Below, one piece after another: positions 33,787 through 42,298 of a stretch of DNA of 64,000 nucleotides. Location: contig CAJTVU010000006.1 in the NCBI GenBank assembly GCA_910580235.1, positions 62,001 through 126,000 of the forward strand. Reading direction: 5' to 3'. Positions within the stretch are counted from its first letter, which is position 1; the number at the start of each line of letters is the position of its first letter. The position numbers were made by a program, and so were the translations under genes. The notes under the pieces were generated by a model. It made no database searches, was not told the origin of the DNA, and saw only the letters and a program-made list of their open reading frames with translations. Source of the DNA: an uncultured Dorea sp. GTDB taxonomy: Bacteria > Bacillota > Clostridia > Lachnospirales > Lachnospiraceae.

Positions 33787-34887
33787 ATGACAAAAGTAGA
33801 GATTGTCTCTGGATTTTTAGGGGCGGGGAAGACGACATTTATAAAACGGCTGATCCATGAGGTGTTTACAGGAGAGAAGCTGGTGCTGATCGAGAACGAG
33901 TTCGGTGAGATCGGCATTGACGGCAGCTTCTTAAAAGATGCCGGGATCGAGGTTACAGAGATGAATTCCGGCTGTATCTGCTGTACGCTTGTAGGGGATT
34001 TCAGTAGGGCGCTTAAGAAAGTAATTGAAGAATACTGCCCGGATCGCGTATTAATCGAGCCGTCGGGCGTCGGAAAGCTCTCGGACGTCGTAAAGGCGAT
34101 CGAGGATGTGAAGAAAGAGACGGATATCGAGATCTCGGGGAAGATTACAGTTGTAGACGGCAAGAAGGCGAAGCTGTACTTGAAGAATTTCGGAGAATTT
34201 TTTAAAGATCAGGTAGGACATGCGTCTACGATCGTTATCAGCCGTACCCAGACAATGGAGGATGCACAAGTGGAGGAGTGCGTGCATCTCTTGCGCCACG
34301 AAAATGCAGGGGCGGCGATTATTTCAACGCCCTGGGACAGCCTCGGGAAAGAGGCGATCCTGCATGCGCTTGAGCAGGAGAGCGAGATCGAAGGCTTGCG
34401 GGAAGAGCATCACCACGGGCATCATGGCGGGCACGAAGGATGCTGCGGCCATGGCCATCACCATGAGCACCATCACGAGCACGAAGGATGCTGCGGCCAT
34501 GGCCATGAGCACGAGCACCATCACGAGCATGAAGGATGCTGCGGCCATGGACATCATGACGGGCACCATCATGATCATGAAGGATGCTGTGAGCATGAGC
34601 ATCATCATGCGGACGAGGTGTTTACAAGCTGGGGGAAGGAGACGGCTCACAAGTATACAGCGGAAGAACTGGATTTTCTTGTTAAGGCATTGTCGGCCAC
34701 AGAAGGATATGGGACTGTCCTGCGTGCGAAAGGGATCGTGCAGATGGCAGACGGAACATGGAAGCAGTTCGATCTTGTCCCGGAGGAATATGAAGTGCGT
34801 GACGCTCAGGCTGACTATGCGGGCCGGGTGTGCGTGATTGGGACAGATTTAAAGGAGAATGAGCTTCTGAAGCTATTTCATATTTAG
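33787..34887 (+). CDS. COG0523 (CobW/YciC-like) GTPase with a His-rich metal arm (366 aa)
   Basis: A G3E-family metallochaperone-type GTPase: P-loop GFLGAGKT near residue 10, the GCICCTL motif (CxCC, Cys63/65/66) that binds zinc or similar metals, and RVLIEPSGVGKLSDVV. Residues about 208-275 form a striking arm of repeated HEGCCGHGHHHEHH-like units, rich in His with CC pairs, inserted before the C-terminal CobW_C domain (YGTVLRAKGIVQMADG). The arm should store or deliver divalent metal. The metal (Zn, Ni or Co) is not determined. It starts after GAAAGGAAGGG. A second COG0523 gene follows after 15 bases. Confidence 0.92.
   Translation: MTKVEIVSGFLGAGKTTFIKRLIHEVFTGEKLVLIENEFGEIGIDGSFLKDAGIEVTEMNSGCICCTLVGDFSRALKKVIEEYCPDRVLIEPSGVGKLSDVVKAIEDVKKETDIEISGKITVVDGKKAKLYLKNFGEFFKDQVGHASTIVISRTQTMEDAQVEECVHLLRHENAGAAIISTPWDSLGKEAILHALEQESEIEGLREEHHHGHHGGHEGCCGHGHHHEHHHEHEGCCGHGHEHEHHHEHEGCCGHGHHDGHHHDHEGCCEHEHHHADEVFTSWGKETAHKYTAEELDFLVKALSATEGYGTVLRAKGIVQMADGTWKQFDLVPEEYEVRDAQADYAGRVCVIGTDLKENELLKLFHI
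34420..34610 (+). repeat. imperfect tandem repeats encoding the His/Cys-rich arm
   Basis: Four or more imperfect copies of a unit of roughly 45-50 bases built around CACGAAGGATGCTGCGGCC and CATCACCATGAGCACC, encoding HEGCCGHGHxHEHH. The units differ by a few codons, so it is an expanded coding repeat and not an intergenic array. Confidence 0.8.
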
Positions 34888-34902
34888 AGGAGGAGTGGAA
34901 AT

Positions 34903-35853
34903 ATGTTTGGCCAGACGCCTACGCCGGTATTCATCGTAACCGGCTTTCTGGACAGTGGGAAGACGGTGCTTGTAAAGGAGACTTTACTGGAGCAGGAATG
35001 GATAGAGCCGGGGCTTACTTTGCTCATACGCTGTGAGGACGGGGAGGAAGGATATTCTGATGAGTTCCTGAAAGAGCATGACATGGCGCTTCTGGACATA
35101 GAGGAGCCGGAGCAGCTAAGCGCAGAATTTTTTAAGAATTGTGAGAAAAGCTACCACCCTGTGCAAGTAGTAATCGAATATAACGGTATGTGGAAGCTAA
35201 AGGATCTTCTGATGAAGAAATATCCACGCAGCTGGCAGCTGCAAGGTATTTATTCTACGGTGAACGGCAGCACGCTTGACATGTACCTCCTGAATATGAG
35301 GAATACGCTGATGGAGCAGCTTACAGAATCGGAGCTGATCGTCGTGAACCGCTGCCCGGAGAGCGTAGACCGCTCCTCCTTCCGGCGTGCGATGAAAGTA
35401 CAGAACCCGATGGCGCAGCTGATATTTGAAGGTATGGACGGCAATATCATCCCTCCCTCCGCAGCAGATCTTCCGTACGATGTGACAGGCGACAAGATTG
35501 TGGTCGAGGACAATGATTTCGGTATCTGGTATGTGGACGCGTGCGACCATCCAGATCTTTACCTTCATAAAGAAATCGAGTTCACGGCGAAAGCATTCCG
35601 CCCGAAAGGAATGGGGGAAGATATGTTCGTACCAGTACGTAAGTTTATGACGTGCTGTGCAGATGATATGAAATATTACGGCTATCCGTGCAAACTGGAG
35701 AAAGGAACAGAGATACCCCTTAAGAAATGGCTTAAGATATGTGCAAGATTTGAATTCGAAGCCGTGGGCCCCTATGGGAATGAACAGCCGGTACTGTACC
35801 TGATCTCCGCGTCACCAGCAGAAGCGCCGGAAGACGAGATCGTGTATCTGTAG
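34903..35853 (+). CDS. diverged COG0523 GTPase fused to a DUF1980-like C-terminal domain (316 aa)
   Basis: The N-terminal half is CobW-like, with P-loop VTGFLDSGKT at residues 11-20, but the CxCC motif is absent (the region reads LIRCEDGEEGY). The C-terminal half (about 210-316) has FTAKAFRPKGMGEDMFVPVR, then FMTCCADDMKYYGYPC, ending in PVLYLIS. This resembles the C-terminal domain of the YcgQ/TIGR03943 proteins that accompany zinc-regulated permeases. It is probably a partner of the His-rich GTPase just upstream. AGAGGAGGAG precedes ATG 34903. The fusion hints at a metal-insertion or metal-export role. Confidence 0.82.
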   Translation: MFGQTPTPVFIVTGFLDSGKTVLVKETLLEQEWIEPGLTLLIRCEDGEEGYSDEFLKEHDMALLDIEEPEQLSAEFFKNCEKSYHPVQVVIEYNGMWKLKDLLMKKYPRSWQLQGIYSTVNGSTLDMYLLNMRNTLMEQLTESELIVVNRCPESVDRSSFRRAMKVQNPMAQLIFEGMDGNIIPPSAADLPYDVTGDKIVVEDNDFGIWYVDACDHPDLYLHKEIEFTAKAFRPKGMGEDMFVPVRKFMTCCADDMKYYGYPCKLEKGTEIPLKKWLKICARFEFEAVGPYGNEQPVLYLISASPAEAPEDEIVYL

Positions 35854-35857
35854 TTGT

Positions 35858-35901
35858 CAATTGGGGACGGGGTAAAATTCATTTTACCCCGTCCCCAATT
35901 G
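35858..35901. repeat. perfect 21-bp palindrome, related element at the COG0523/nagB junction
   Basis: CAATTGGGGACGGGGTAAAAT (positions 35858-35878) is perfectly complementary to 35881-35901, with a 2-base loop. It shares the GGGGACG/CGTCCCC core with the repeats at 13103, 40672 and 54016 but has a different inner half. It lies between two convergent stop codons and should terminate both genes. Confidence 0.85.
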
Positions 35902-35902
35902 G

Positions 35903-36628
35903 TTACAGCAGCGCTGCGGCTGCTTCGTCGGCTACGATTGTCACGTCTGGATGTAATTGGAGTACGGAAGCCGGTACTTGTGGCGTAATGGGGCCGTCCA
36001 CTACTTTCTTTAAGATTTCGGCTTTATCCTGCCCGCTTACGACGACAACGATCTTCTTTGCGCGCATAATCGTTCCAATCCCCATCGTATAGGCCTGGCG
36101 TGGAACGTCCGCCTCGGATTCGAAGAATCGCTTGTTCGCCTCAATGGTGCTGGCTGTGAGATCTACGCAGTTCGTGCATGGCGTAAATGCGTCTGCAGGC
36201 TCGTTGAACCCGATGTGCCCGTTATGGCCAAGGCCGAGGAGCTGCAGGTCGATGCCGCCCACTTTCTCAACGATAGCGTCGTAATCTTTACATGCTTTTT
36301 CCGCGTCAGGCTCCAGGCCGTCCGGCACAAAGGTGCGGGATTTATCAATATTTACATGGTTAAAAAGATTTGTATTCATAAAGTAACGGTAGCTCTGGTC
36401 ATTCTCAGGGCTTAATCCTTTATACTCATCCAGGTTTACAGTGGTAACGGCAGAGAAGTCTAAGTCGCCTCTTTTATTCCACTGGATCAGCTCCTCGTAA
36501 GTCCCGATCGGTGAAGAACCGGTGGCAAGCCCCAGTACGCAGTCTGGCTTCAAGATCACCTGTGCAGAGATGATGTTTGCGGCTTTGCGGCTTAGTTCTT
36601 TGTAATCTTTCGCTTTGCAAATAACCAT
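35903..36628 (-). CDS. nagB: glucosamine-6-phosphate deaminase (241 aa)
   Basis: Converts glucosamine-6-phosphate to fructose-6-phosphate and ammonia. Family blocks are LGLATGSSPIGTYEELI, TTVNLDEYKGLSPENDQSYRYFMN, the active-site LLGLGHNGHIGFNEPA, and AYTMGIGTIMRAKKIVVV. ATG 36628 follows GGAAGGAA; upstream in-frame codons do not look coding. It is divergent from nagA, sharing a 240-base control region, so the two act together in amino-sugar catabolism. An extended -10 (TGTTATACT on the minus strand, around 36680-36690) may be its promoter. Confidence 0.96.
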   Translation of the reverse strand: MVICKAKDYKELSRKAANIISAQVILKPDCVLGLATGSSPIGTYEELIQWNKRGDLDFSAVTTVNLDEYKGLSPENDQSYRYFMNTNLFNHVNIDKSRTFVPDGLEPDAEKACKDYDAIVEKVGGIDLQLLGLGHNGHIGFNEPADAFTPCTNCVDLTASTIEANKRFFESEADVPRQAYTMGIGTIMRAKKIVVVVSGQDKAEILKKVVDGPITPQVPASVLQLHPDVTIVADEAAAALL

Positions 36629-36756
36629 ATTGTATTCCTTCCTTCTTTTTATATTTGGGAAATGCATTCCCGCGTATAAGTATAACAGCAAATGTTAAAA
36701 TTTTCTACTCTGTTTACACAATTTTCATATTCACCGCTTTGTGAGAGGAAGAAGGA

Positions 36757-36785
36757 TTGCAGAGAGGGGAACTATATATTATAAT
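36757..36785 (+). promoter_or_regulatory. promoter of nagA
   Basis: TTGCAG at 36757-36762 and TATAAT at 36780-36785 are 17 bases apart. It lies in the nagB-nagA divergent region, 83 bases before the nagA start. No obvious NagR/GntR palindrome was found. Confidence 0.75.
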
Positions 36786-36868
36786 TTATATGGAACGGGA
36801 TCTTCAGTGTACAGAGGGGCGCTGAGGGTAAGAAGAGCGGATTGGACATTTATGAAGGAGAAAAGAGA

Positions 36869-38011
36869 ATGATTATTAAAAATGTAAAAGTTTACGGGGA
36901 AGATAAAGAATTCAGAGACGGCGAGATCGTTATTAGAGACGGCGTATTTGTAGATGCGGCAGATGGAGGCTGCGAAGAGACAGAGGTAATCGACGGAGAA
37001 GGATGTTATGCGATCCCGGGGCTTATTGATATCCATTTCCATGGCTGTAAGGGGTATGATTTCTGTGACGGGACGAAGGAGGCTATTGCGGGCATCGCAG
37101 AATACGAGGCTTCTGTAGGCGTCACAGCTATTGCTCCTGCGACGATGACGCTTCCGGTGGAGGAGTTGGAACGGATCTTATCCGTGGCGGCGGAATACAA
37201 AAAGGAGCAGTCGCCGGGCGCGGATCTCATCGGCGTCAATATGGAAGGGCCGTTTATCAGTACAGTGAAGAAGGGGGCGCAGGATGAGAGGCATATCATT
37301 ACTTGTAACGAAGATATATGCAAGCGGTTCCTGGACGCGTCGGAAGGGCTGGTAAAATTCGTGGGGATCGCGCCGGAGAGCAACGCGGACGCGGTGGGAT
37401 TTATAAAGGCGATGAAAGACAAAGTGAATATTTCCCTTGCCCATACGAATGCAAATTACGATACAGCTAAGGCGGCGTACGACGCGGGGGCGAACCATGC
37501 GGTGCATCTTTATAATGCTATGCCTGCGTTCGGCCATCGTGATCCCGGCGTAGTAGGGGCAGTGTCGGACAGTTCCCATGTGCATGCGGAGCTGATCTGT
37601 GACGGTGTGCACATCCATCCGGCGACAGTGCGGGCCACATTCAAAATGATGGGCGAGGATCGGATGATCCTTGTCAGCGATAGTATGCGGGCTACGGGGA
37701 TGGCTGACGGACGGTACACGCTGGGCGGACTGGACGTGGACGTAGCGGGGAACCGAGCTACCCTTGTGGAAGGCGGCGCTCTGGCAGGCTCTGTGACGAA
37801 TCTTCTGGAATGTATGAAAGTGGCGGTGCGTAAAGTAGGCCTTCCGCTTGAGACGGCTGTGGCATGCGTGACGATGAATCCGGCGAAAGCTCTCGGAGAA
37901 TACGAAAGCTACGGGTCGATCACACCAGGCAAGAAGGGGAACGTCGTGCTTCTTGATAAGAGCCTGAATCTGAAGCTGGTAGTGAAGGATGGGGCAATCT
38001 GGGCGAAATAG
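36869..38011 (+). CDS. nagA: N-acetylglucosamine-6-phosphate deacetylase (380 aa)
   Basis: Removes acetate from GlcNAc-6-phosphate ahead of NagB. An amidohydrolase-fold enzyme with GLIDIHFHGCKGYDF, NMEGPFIS, the metal-ligand block AHTNANYDTAKAAYDAGANH, HLYNAMPAFGHRDPGVVGA, ICDGVHIHP, and the catalytic Asp in ILVSDSMRATGM. ATG 36869 follows AAGGAGAAAAG; a TTG further up is less likely. No amino-sugar PTS or regulator gene is next to it. Confidence 0.96.
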   Translation: MIIKNVKVYGEDKEFRDGEIVIRDGVFVDAADGGCEETEVIDGEGCYAIPGLIDIHFHGCKGYDFCDGTKEAIAGIAEYEASVGVTAIAPATMTLPVEELERILSVAAEYKKEQSPGADLIGVNMEGPFISTVKKGAQDERHIITCNEDICKRFLDASEGLVKFVGIAPESNADAVGFIKAMKDKVNISLAHTNANYDTAKAAYDAGANHAVHLYNAMPAFGHRDPGVVGAVSDSSHVHAELICDGVHIHPATVRATFKMMGEDRMILVSDSMRATGMADGRYTLGGLDVDVAGNRATLVEGGALAGSVTNLLECMKVAVRKVGLPLETAVACVTMNPAKALGEYESYGSITPGKKGNVVLLDKSLNLKLVVKDGAIWAK

Positions 38012-38016
38012 AGGGC

Positions 38017-38045
38017 TTGACAAATTTCCATAAATCGGTTAGCAT
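38017..38045 (+). promoter_or_regulatory. promoter of the tyrS T-box transcript
   Basis: TTGACA at 38017-38022 and TAGCAT at 38040-38045 are 17 bases apart, just before the T-box leader. Confidence 0.65.
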
Positions 38046-38049
38046 ATCA

Positions 38050-38362
38050 ATCAGCGAAAAGCGTTGAAGAGAAGAAGTAGCAGTTCCCTACACCCTTACA
38101 GAAAGCAGCCGGCGGATGAGAGGCGCATGAAGGAAGGGGCTGTGAATACATCTTGGAGCTTCATACCGAAAGCGATGCGGCCGGGAAGGCGATATGGAAC
38201 GGCGGCATAGGGCGAGTAGGCTGTGACGGGACGGCATACGTTATCATGCCAGAGTTGTGCATATTCAACTTGATAAGACCGGACGTGTGAACGGACGGTA
38301 AATTAAGGTGGTACCGCGAAGAGTAATCTCGCCCTTATCTGTAAAGGATAAGGGCGTTTTTT
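38050..38362 (+). ncRNA. T-box leader (tyrosine type) with terminator/antiterminator
   Basis: The conserved T-box sequence AAGGTGGTACCGCG is at 38305-38318. It is followed by an intrinsic terminator, CGCCCTTATC (38330-38339) with GATAAGGGCG (38347-38356) and six T. The upstream region of about 250 bases holds stem I, with GTGAATACATCTTGGAGC (around 38141-38158) giving a TAC specifier codon, matching the downstream tyrosyl-tRNA synthetase. Uncharged tRNA-Tyr should favour the antiterminator and allow tyrS expression. Confidence 0.93.
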
Positions 38363-38431
38363 GCGTCGGTGGCAGACGGGAGCCTGCCTTTTCACGGCTC
38401 GGATATATTATGAGAAAAGGAGAAGGAAGAA

Positions 38432-39652
38432 ATGGGGATTTATGAGGAGCTGCAGGCAAGAGGCCTGATCGCTCAAGTGACGGACGAAGAGGAGATACGG
38501 GAGCTGATCAATAACGGCAAGGCGACATTTTACATTGGATTCGATCCGACGGCAGACAGCCTTCACGTAGGGCATTTTATGGCGCTCTGTCTCATGAAGA
38601 GGCTTCAGGATGCCGGAAATAAACCGATCGCTCTGATTGGAGGCGGGACAGGCTACATCGGCGATCCGTCGGGAAGGAGCGACATGCGTTCCATGATGAC
38701 GCCGGAGATCATCGAGCATAACTGCGAGTGCTTTAAGAAGCAGATGAGCAGATTCATTGATTTTTCAGAAGGAAAGGCGCTTATGGTAAATAATGCCGAC
38801 TGGCTTCTGGATCTGAATTACGTGGAGATGCTCCGTGAGATTGGCCCGCATTTTTCAGTGAACCGCATGTTGGCGGCCGAATGTTATAAGCAGAGGATGG
38901 AGAAGGGGCTTAGCTTCCTTGAGTTCAACTATATGATCATGCAGAGCTATGATTTCTATATGCTGTTCCAGAAATACGGCTGTAATATGCAGTTTGGCGG
39001 GGACGACCAGTGGAGCAACATGCTGGGGGGCACAGAGCTGATCCGACGGAAGCTTGGCAAGAATGCATGCGCCATGACGATTACGCTGCTTCTTAATTCT
39101 GAAGGGAAGAAGATGGGAAAGACCCAGAGCGGCGCGGTGTGGCTCGACCCGGATAAGACGTCCCCGTTTGAATTCTATCAGTATTGGAGGAACGTAGGAG
39201 ATGCGGACGTACTGAAATGCATTCGTATGCTGACCTTCCTTCCTGTCGAGGAAATTGATAAGATGGATGGGTGGGAAGGCGCGCAGCTGAATACGGCGAA
39301 AGAGATCCTTGCATATGAGCTGACAAAGCTCGTCCACGGCGAAGAGGAGGCTGAGAAGGCGCAGGAGTCCGCGAGGGCATTGTTCAGCCAGGGAGCGGCG
39401 GCCGACATGCCGACAGCAGAGCTTACAGCGGATGATCTGACAGACGGCGGGATCGACATTCTTACCCTCCTTGTAAAAAGCGGTCTTGTACCGTCTAAGG
39501 CAGAGGCGCGCCGGGCGGTCCAGCAGGGCGGCGTGGCGGCGGACGGCGAGAAGGTGACGGACATCCATCACATTTTTGAAGCAGGCACATTTGCAGGCGA
39601 GGGGATCGTACTGAAAAAGGGAAAGAAGAATTTCCGTAAGATCGTAATGTAA
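38432..39652 (+). CDS. tyrS: tyrosyl-tRNA synthetase (406 aa)
   Basis: Class I aminoacyl-tRNA synthetase. The HIGH-type motif is SLHVGHFMAL, the tyrosine pocket includes YDFYMLFQKYGCNMQFGGDDQW, and the KMSKS-type motif is KKMGKT. The C-terminal S4 RNA-binding domain (LTLLVKSGLVPSKAEARRAV) is complete. Expression is controlled by the T-box leader just upstream. GGAGAAGGAAG precedes ATG 38432. Confidence 0.97.
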   Translation: MGIYEELQARGLIAQVTDEEEIRELINNGKATFYIGFDPTADSLHVGHFMALCLMKRLQDAGNKPIALIGGGTGYIGDPSGRSDMRSMMTPEIIEHNCECFKKQMSRFIDFSEGKALMVNNADWLLDLNYVEMLREIGPHFSVNRMLAAECYKQRMEKGLSFLEFNYMIMQSYDFYMLFQKYGCNMQFGGDDQWSNMLGGTELIRRKLGKNACAMTITLLLNSEGKKMGKTQSGAVWLDPDKTSPFEFYQYWRNVGDADVLKCIRMLTFLPVEEIDKMDGWEGAQLNTAKEILAYELTKLVHGEEEAEKAQESARALFSQGAAADMPTAELTADDLTDGGIDILTLLVKSGLVPSKAEARRAVQQGGVAADGEKVTDIHHIFEAGTFAGEGIVLKKGKKNFRKIVM

Positions 39653-39719
39653 AATCAAGAGAATGGTATACTGCGAGTATCAGGCATAACGAAAAAAAGA
39701 GATTAGGAGAGTGGCAGAA

Positions 39720-40652
39720 ATGGCAGATATTTACAAAGGAGCATTAGGATTGATTGGGAACACGCCCCTTGTAGAGGCAGTGAACGTTGAGGAAGAGCTG
39801 GGGCTTAAGGCAAGGCTCGTTATGAAGCTGGAGTACTTCAATCCTACCGGGAGCGTGAAGGACAGGGCGGCGAAGTTTATGATTGAAGACGCAGAGGCAA
39901 GAGGAGCCCTGAAGAAAGGATCGGTAATTATCGAGCCTACTTCCGGGAATACAGGTATCGGTCTTGCGTCCATCGCAGCAGTGAAGGGATATCGTATAAT
40001 ATTGACGATGCCTGAGACGATGAGCGTGGAGCGGCGGAATATCCTGAAAGCCTATGGCGCGGAGCTTGTGCTGACAGAAGGGAGCAAGGGGATGAAGGGC
40101 GCCATCGACAAGGCGGAAGAACTGGCAAAAGAGATTCCAGACAGCTTTATTCCCGGACAGTTTGAGAACCCGGCTAATCCTGCAGCCCACCGAGAGACGA
40201 CAGGGCCGGAGATATGGCGGGACACAGCCGGAGCGGTGGACATTTTCGTGGCGGGAGTAGGGACAGGCGGAACGATTACCGGCGTAGGAGAATATTTGAA
40301 ATCACAGAAACCGGATGTGAAGGTCGTGGCGGTAGAGCCAGCCGGATCCCCTGTACTTTCTGGAGGAGAGAAAGGCCCTCATGGGCTGCAGGGCATTGGA
40401 GCCGGGTTCGTGCCGAGAGCATTGAACACAGAAATCTATGATGAGATACTTACAATCCAGGAGGCAGAGGCGTTTGAGTACGGGAAGCTCCTTGCCCGGA
40501 AAGAGGGCATCCTTGTCGGGATTTCGTCAGGAGCGGCGATGTGCGCGGCAGTGAAGCTGGCCAAAAGAGCCGAGAATGAAGGAAAGACAATCGTAGTCCT
40601 TCTTCCAGATCATGGCGACAGATATTACTCCACGGCATTATTTGCAGAATAG
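39720..40652 (+). CDS. cysK: cysteine synthase (O-acetylserine sulfhydrylase, 310 aa)
   Basis: PLP enzyme that joins O-acetylserine and sulfide to cysteine. The start is IGNTPLVEA; the PLP lysine lies in NPTGSVKDRAAKFM, the substrate loop is PTSGNTGIGLA, the phosphate-binding loop is GVGTGGTITGVGEYL, and the C-terminal SSGAAMCAA block follows. ATG 39720 has AGGAGA 9 bases upstream; GTG 39711 touches the box. No cysE is adjacent. The stop codon abuts a dispersed palindrome shared with the convergent GH13 gene. Confidence 0.95.
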   Translation: MADIYKGALGLIGNTPLVEAVNVEEELGLKARLVMKLEYFNPTGSVKDRAAKFMIEDAEARGALKKGSVIIEPTSGNTGIGLASIAAVKGYRIILTMPETMSVERRNILKAYGAELVLTEGSKGMKGAIDKAEELAKEIPDSFIPGQFENPANPAAHRETTGPEIWRDTAGAVDIFVAGVGTGGTITGVGEYLKSQKPDVKVVAVEPAGSPVLSGGEKGPHGLQGIGAGFVPRALNTEIYDEILTIQEAEAFEYGKLLARKEGILVGISSGAAMCAAVKLAKRAENEGKTIVVLLPDHGDRYYSTALFAE

Positions 40653-40708
40653 GGACACCCGTTTTAATGAAAGGGGACGTACGCTTTTGCGAAAAGCGTA
40701 CGTCCCCT
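40651..40708. repeat. dispersed composite palindrome, copy B (cysK/GH13 convergent junction)
   Basis: One GGGACACCC box (40652-40660) is followed by a perfect 17-base inverted repeat, 40672-40688 and 40692-40708, core GGGGACGTACGCTTTT with loop GCG. It matches copies A and C and ends 3 bases before the GH13 stop. Expected to terminate transcription in both directions. Confidence 0.88.
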
Positions 40709-40710
40709 GT

Positions 40711-42018
40711 TTATTTTTTAACATACTGCACGCTATAGGGCGGCAGCTCCAGTTTTCCGTCGAGGTGTATGGTATTGCCTGTCAGAAGGTCTGTCCCTTC
40801 TCCGTTCAGATCACCGTGCCATGCGGTGTACGGCTGGTCAGAGGCGTTGATGGCGACGATTACCTGCTCGTTATCAGAGCGTCTTTCGAATACAAGCTGG
40901 TGGTTCTGGATTACGATATTCCTGTAAGCGCCATTGCAAAGGGCATCGCTTTTCTGGCGGGTGCGGATGAGCAGTTTTATATATTCTGTAAGGTCGTTTG
41001 GCTTCGGCTCGTCGAAGCAAGGGCGCAGCGCATAGTCGTTATCAGGCGCTTTTACGCCTTCTTCGCCCCACTCGCTTCCGTAGTATAAGCACGGGATGCC
41101 CGGCATTCCGAAGAGAAGCCCGTAGGCGAGAGGGATGTGGCTCTTGTTGGTAAGGATGCTTGCGAGCCTTGTGACGTCATGGTTATCCGCAAAAGTCATC
41201 AGATGCTTTCCGCGATAAATGCACCACTGGTCGCTTCCAAACTGGCGGTGCAGGGAGTGGGCGATCTCAAACAGGTTCATAGAGTTGAAGCTGGAGAAAA
41301 GCCCTTTGTAGCACTCATAATTCGTGCAGCTGTGGAGCATCTGGTCATTTACGATGATGTTGTAGTCGCCGAACAAGACTTCCCCGATCAGGGCGAAGCC
41401 AGGCTTTAATTCCTGTACGAAGGAGCGGAGCCGCCGCATAAAGTCATGGTCAAGACAGTATGCTACATCAAGGCGCAGGCCGTCGATATCGAACTCATCT
41501 ACCCAGAAGCGCACGCAATCCAGCAGGTAGTCTACGACCGCCGGGTTCTTAAGGTTCAGCTTCACAAGCTCGAAATGCCCTTCCCATCCTTCATACCAGA
41601 AGCCGTCGTTGTAGCCGCTGTTGCCGTCGAAGCTGATATGGAACCAGTCTTTATATGGAGAATCCCATTTCTTCTCCTGTACGTCTCTGAATGCCCAGAA
41701 ACCGCGCCCTACATGGTTGAATACCCCGTCCAGCACGATCTTCACACCGTGCGCGTGCAGATCCTGGCACACTTCGCGGAAATCTGCATTTGTCCCGAGG
41801 CGGCAGTCGATAGAGCGGAAGTCCCGCGTGTCGTAGCCGTGGTTGTCAGATTCGAAAATAGGGTTTAAGAGGATAGAATCTACCCCCAGCTCCTTTAAAT
41901 ACTCAGACCAGTCGAGCAGCTTGCGGATCCGTGGGACGCACTCACCGTCGTTATGGACGGGCGCGCCGCAGAAGCCGATCGGATATATCTGGTAAAATAC
42001 ACTCTTATATGCCCACAT
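40711..42018 (-). CDS. GH13 alpha-amylase family glycosidase (435 aa)
   Basis: A (beta/alpha)8 glycoside hydrolase without N-terminal carbohydrate-binding domains or a signal peptide, so it is probably a cytoplasmic maltodextrin-acting enzyme. Conserved regions are LDGVFNHVG (region I), FDIDGLRLDVAY with the nucleophile Asp (region II), ALIGEVLFGD with the acid-base Glu (region III) and FADNHDVTR (region IV). It begins WAYKSVFYQIYPIGFCGAP, like neopullulanase/cyclomaltodextrinase-related enzymes. ATG 42018 with GAGG upstream is the likely start. Linkage specificity is not known. It stands alone, with no sugar transporter near. Confidence 0.9.
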   Translation of the reverse strand: MWAYKSVFYQIYPIGFCGAPVHNDGECVPRIRKLLDWSEYLKELGVDSILLNPIFESDNHGYDTRDFRSIDCRLGTNADFREVCQDLHAHGVKIVLDGVFNHVGRGFWAFRDVQEKKWDSPYKDWFHISFDGNSGYNDGFWYEGWEGHFELVKLNLKNPAVVDYLLDCVRFWVDEFDIDGLRLDVAYCLDHDFMRRLRSFVQELKPGFALIGEVLFGDYNIIVNDQMLHSCTNYECYKGLFSSFNSMNLFEIAHSLHRQFGSDQWCIYRGKHLMTFADNHDVTRLASILTNKSHIPLAYGLLFGMPGIPCLYYGSEWGEEGVKAPDNDYALRPCFDEPKPNDLTEYIKLLIRTRQKSDALCNGAYRNIVIQNHQLVFERRSDNEQVIVAINASDQPYTAWHGDLNGEGTDLLTGNTIHLDGKLELPPYSVQYVKK

Positions 42019-42048
42019 AAGATTAACCTCATTTCTTTTCGATTTTAA

Positions 42049-42094
42049 CGCTACCATTTTGTTTAGTAAGATGGTAGCGATGATGCTTATTATA
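42049..42094 (-). promoter_or_regulatory. promoter and 9-bp inverted repeat upstream of the GH13 gene
   Basis: On the minus strand an extended -10 (TGGTATAAT, core at 42089-42094) is followed by an inverted repeat, CGCTACCAT (42071-42079 complement) and ATGGTAGCG (42049-42057 complement), in the untranslated leader. The repeat could be an operator (for example for a LacI-type regulator) or an mRNA hairpin. Confidence 0.5.
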
Positions 42095-42213
42095 CCAGAA
42101 AATGGGCATAAATGCTACTAGGGAAATCCATGTAGAAATATCACCTTTGTGGATGAGAAGGCACACAGCCGGAAAAGAGTAGATTTTTATGTATAATTTA
42201 AAGAAGACTTTAC

Positions 42214-42242
42214 TTGCCATAAATAAAGTTATCCTTTATTAT
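42214..42242 (+). promoter_or_regulatory. promoter of the YehR-like lipoprotein gene
   Basis: TTGCCA at 42214-42219 and TATTAT at 42237-42242 are 17 bases apart, 56 bases before the start codon. Confidence 0.6.
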
Positions 42243-42298
42243 ATATTAAGATAGGTATTATCTGTAAATATTATTAAAGGATATGAGGAGGAAAGAAA

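Noticed and set aside
34420..34610. Tandem repeats as a possible CRISPR-like array
   Set aside because: The repeats are in frame within a GTPase gene and encode a His/Cys-rich arm; there are no unique spacers of constant length.
40612..41088. 158-codon plus-strand frame at the cysK/GH13 junction
   Set aside because: It runs through the dispersed palindrome and antisense to the GH13 enzyme, with no ribosome site or family features.
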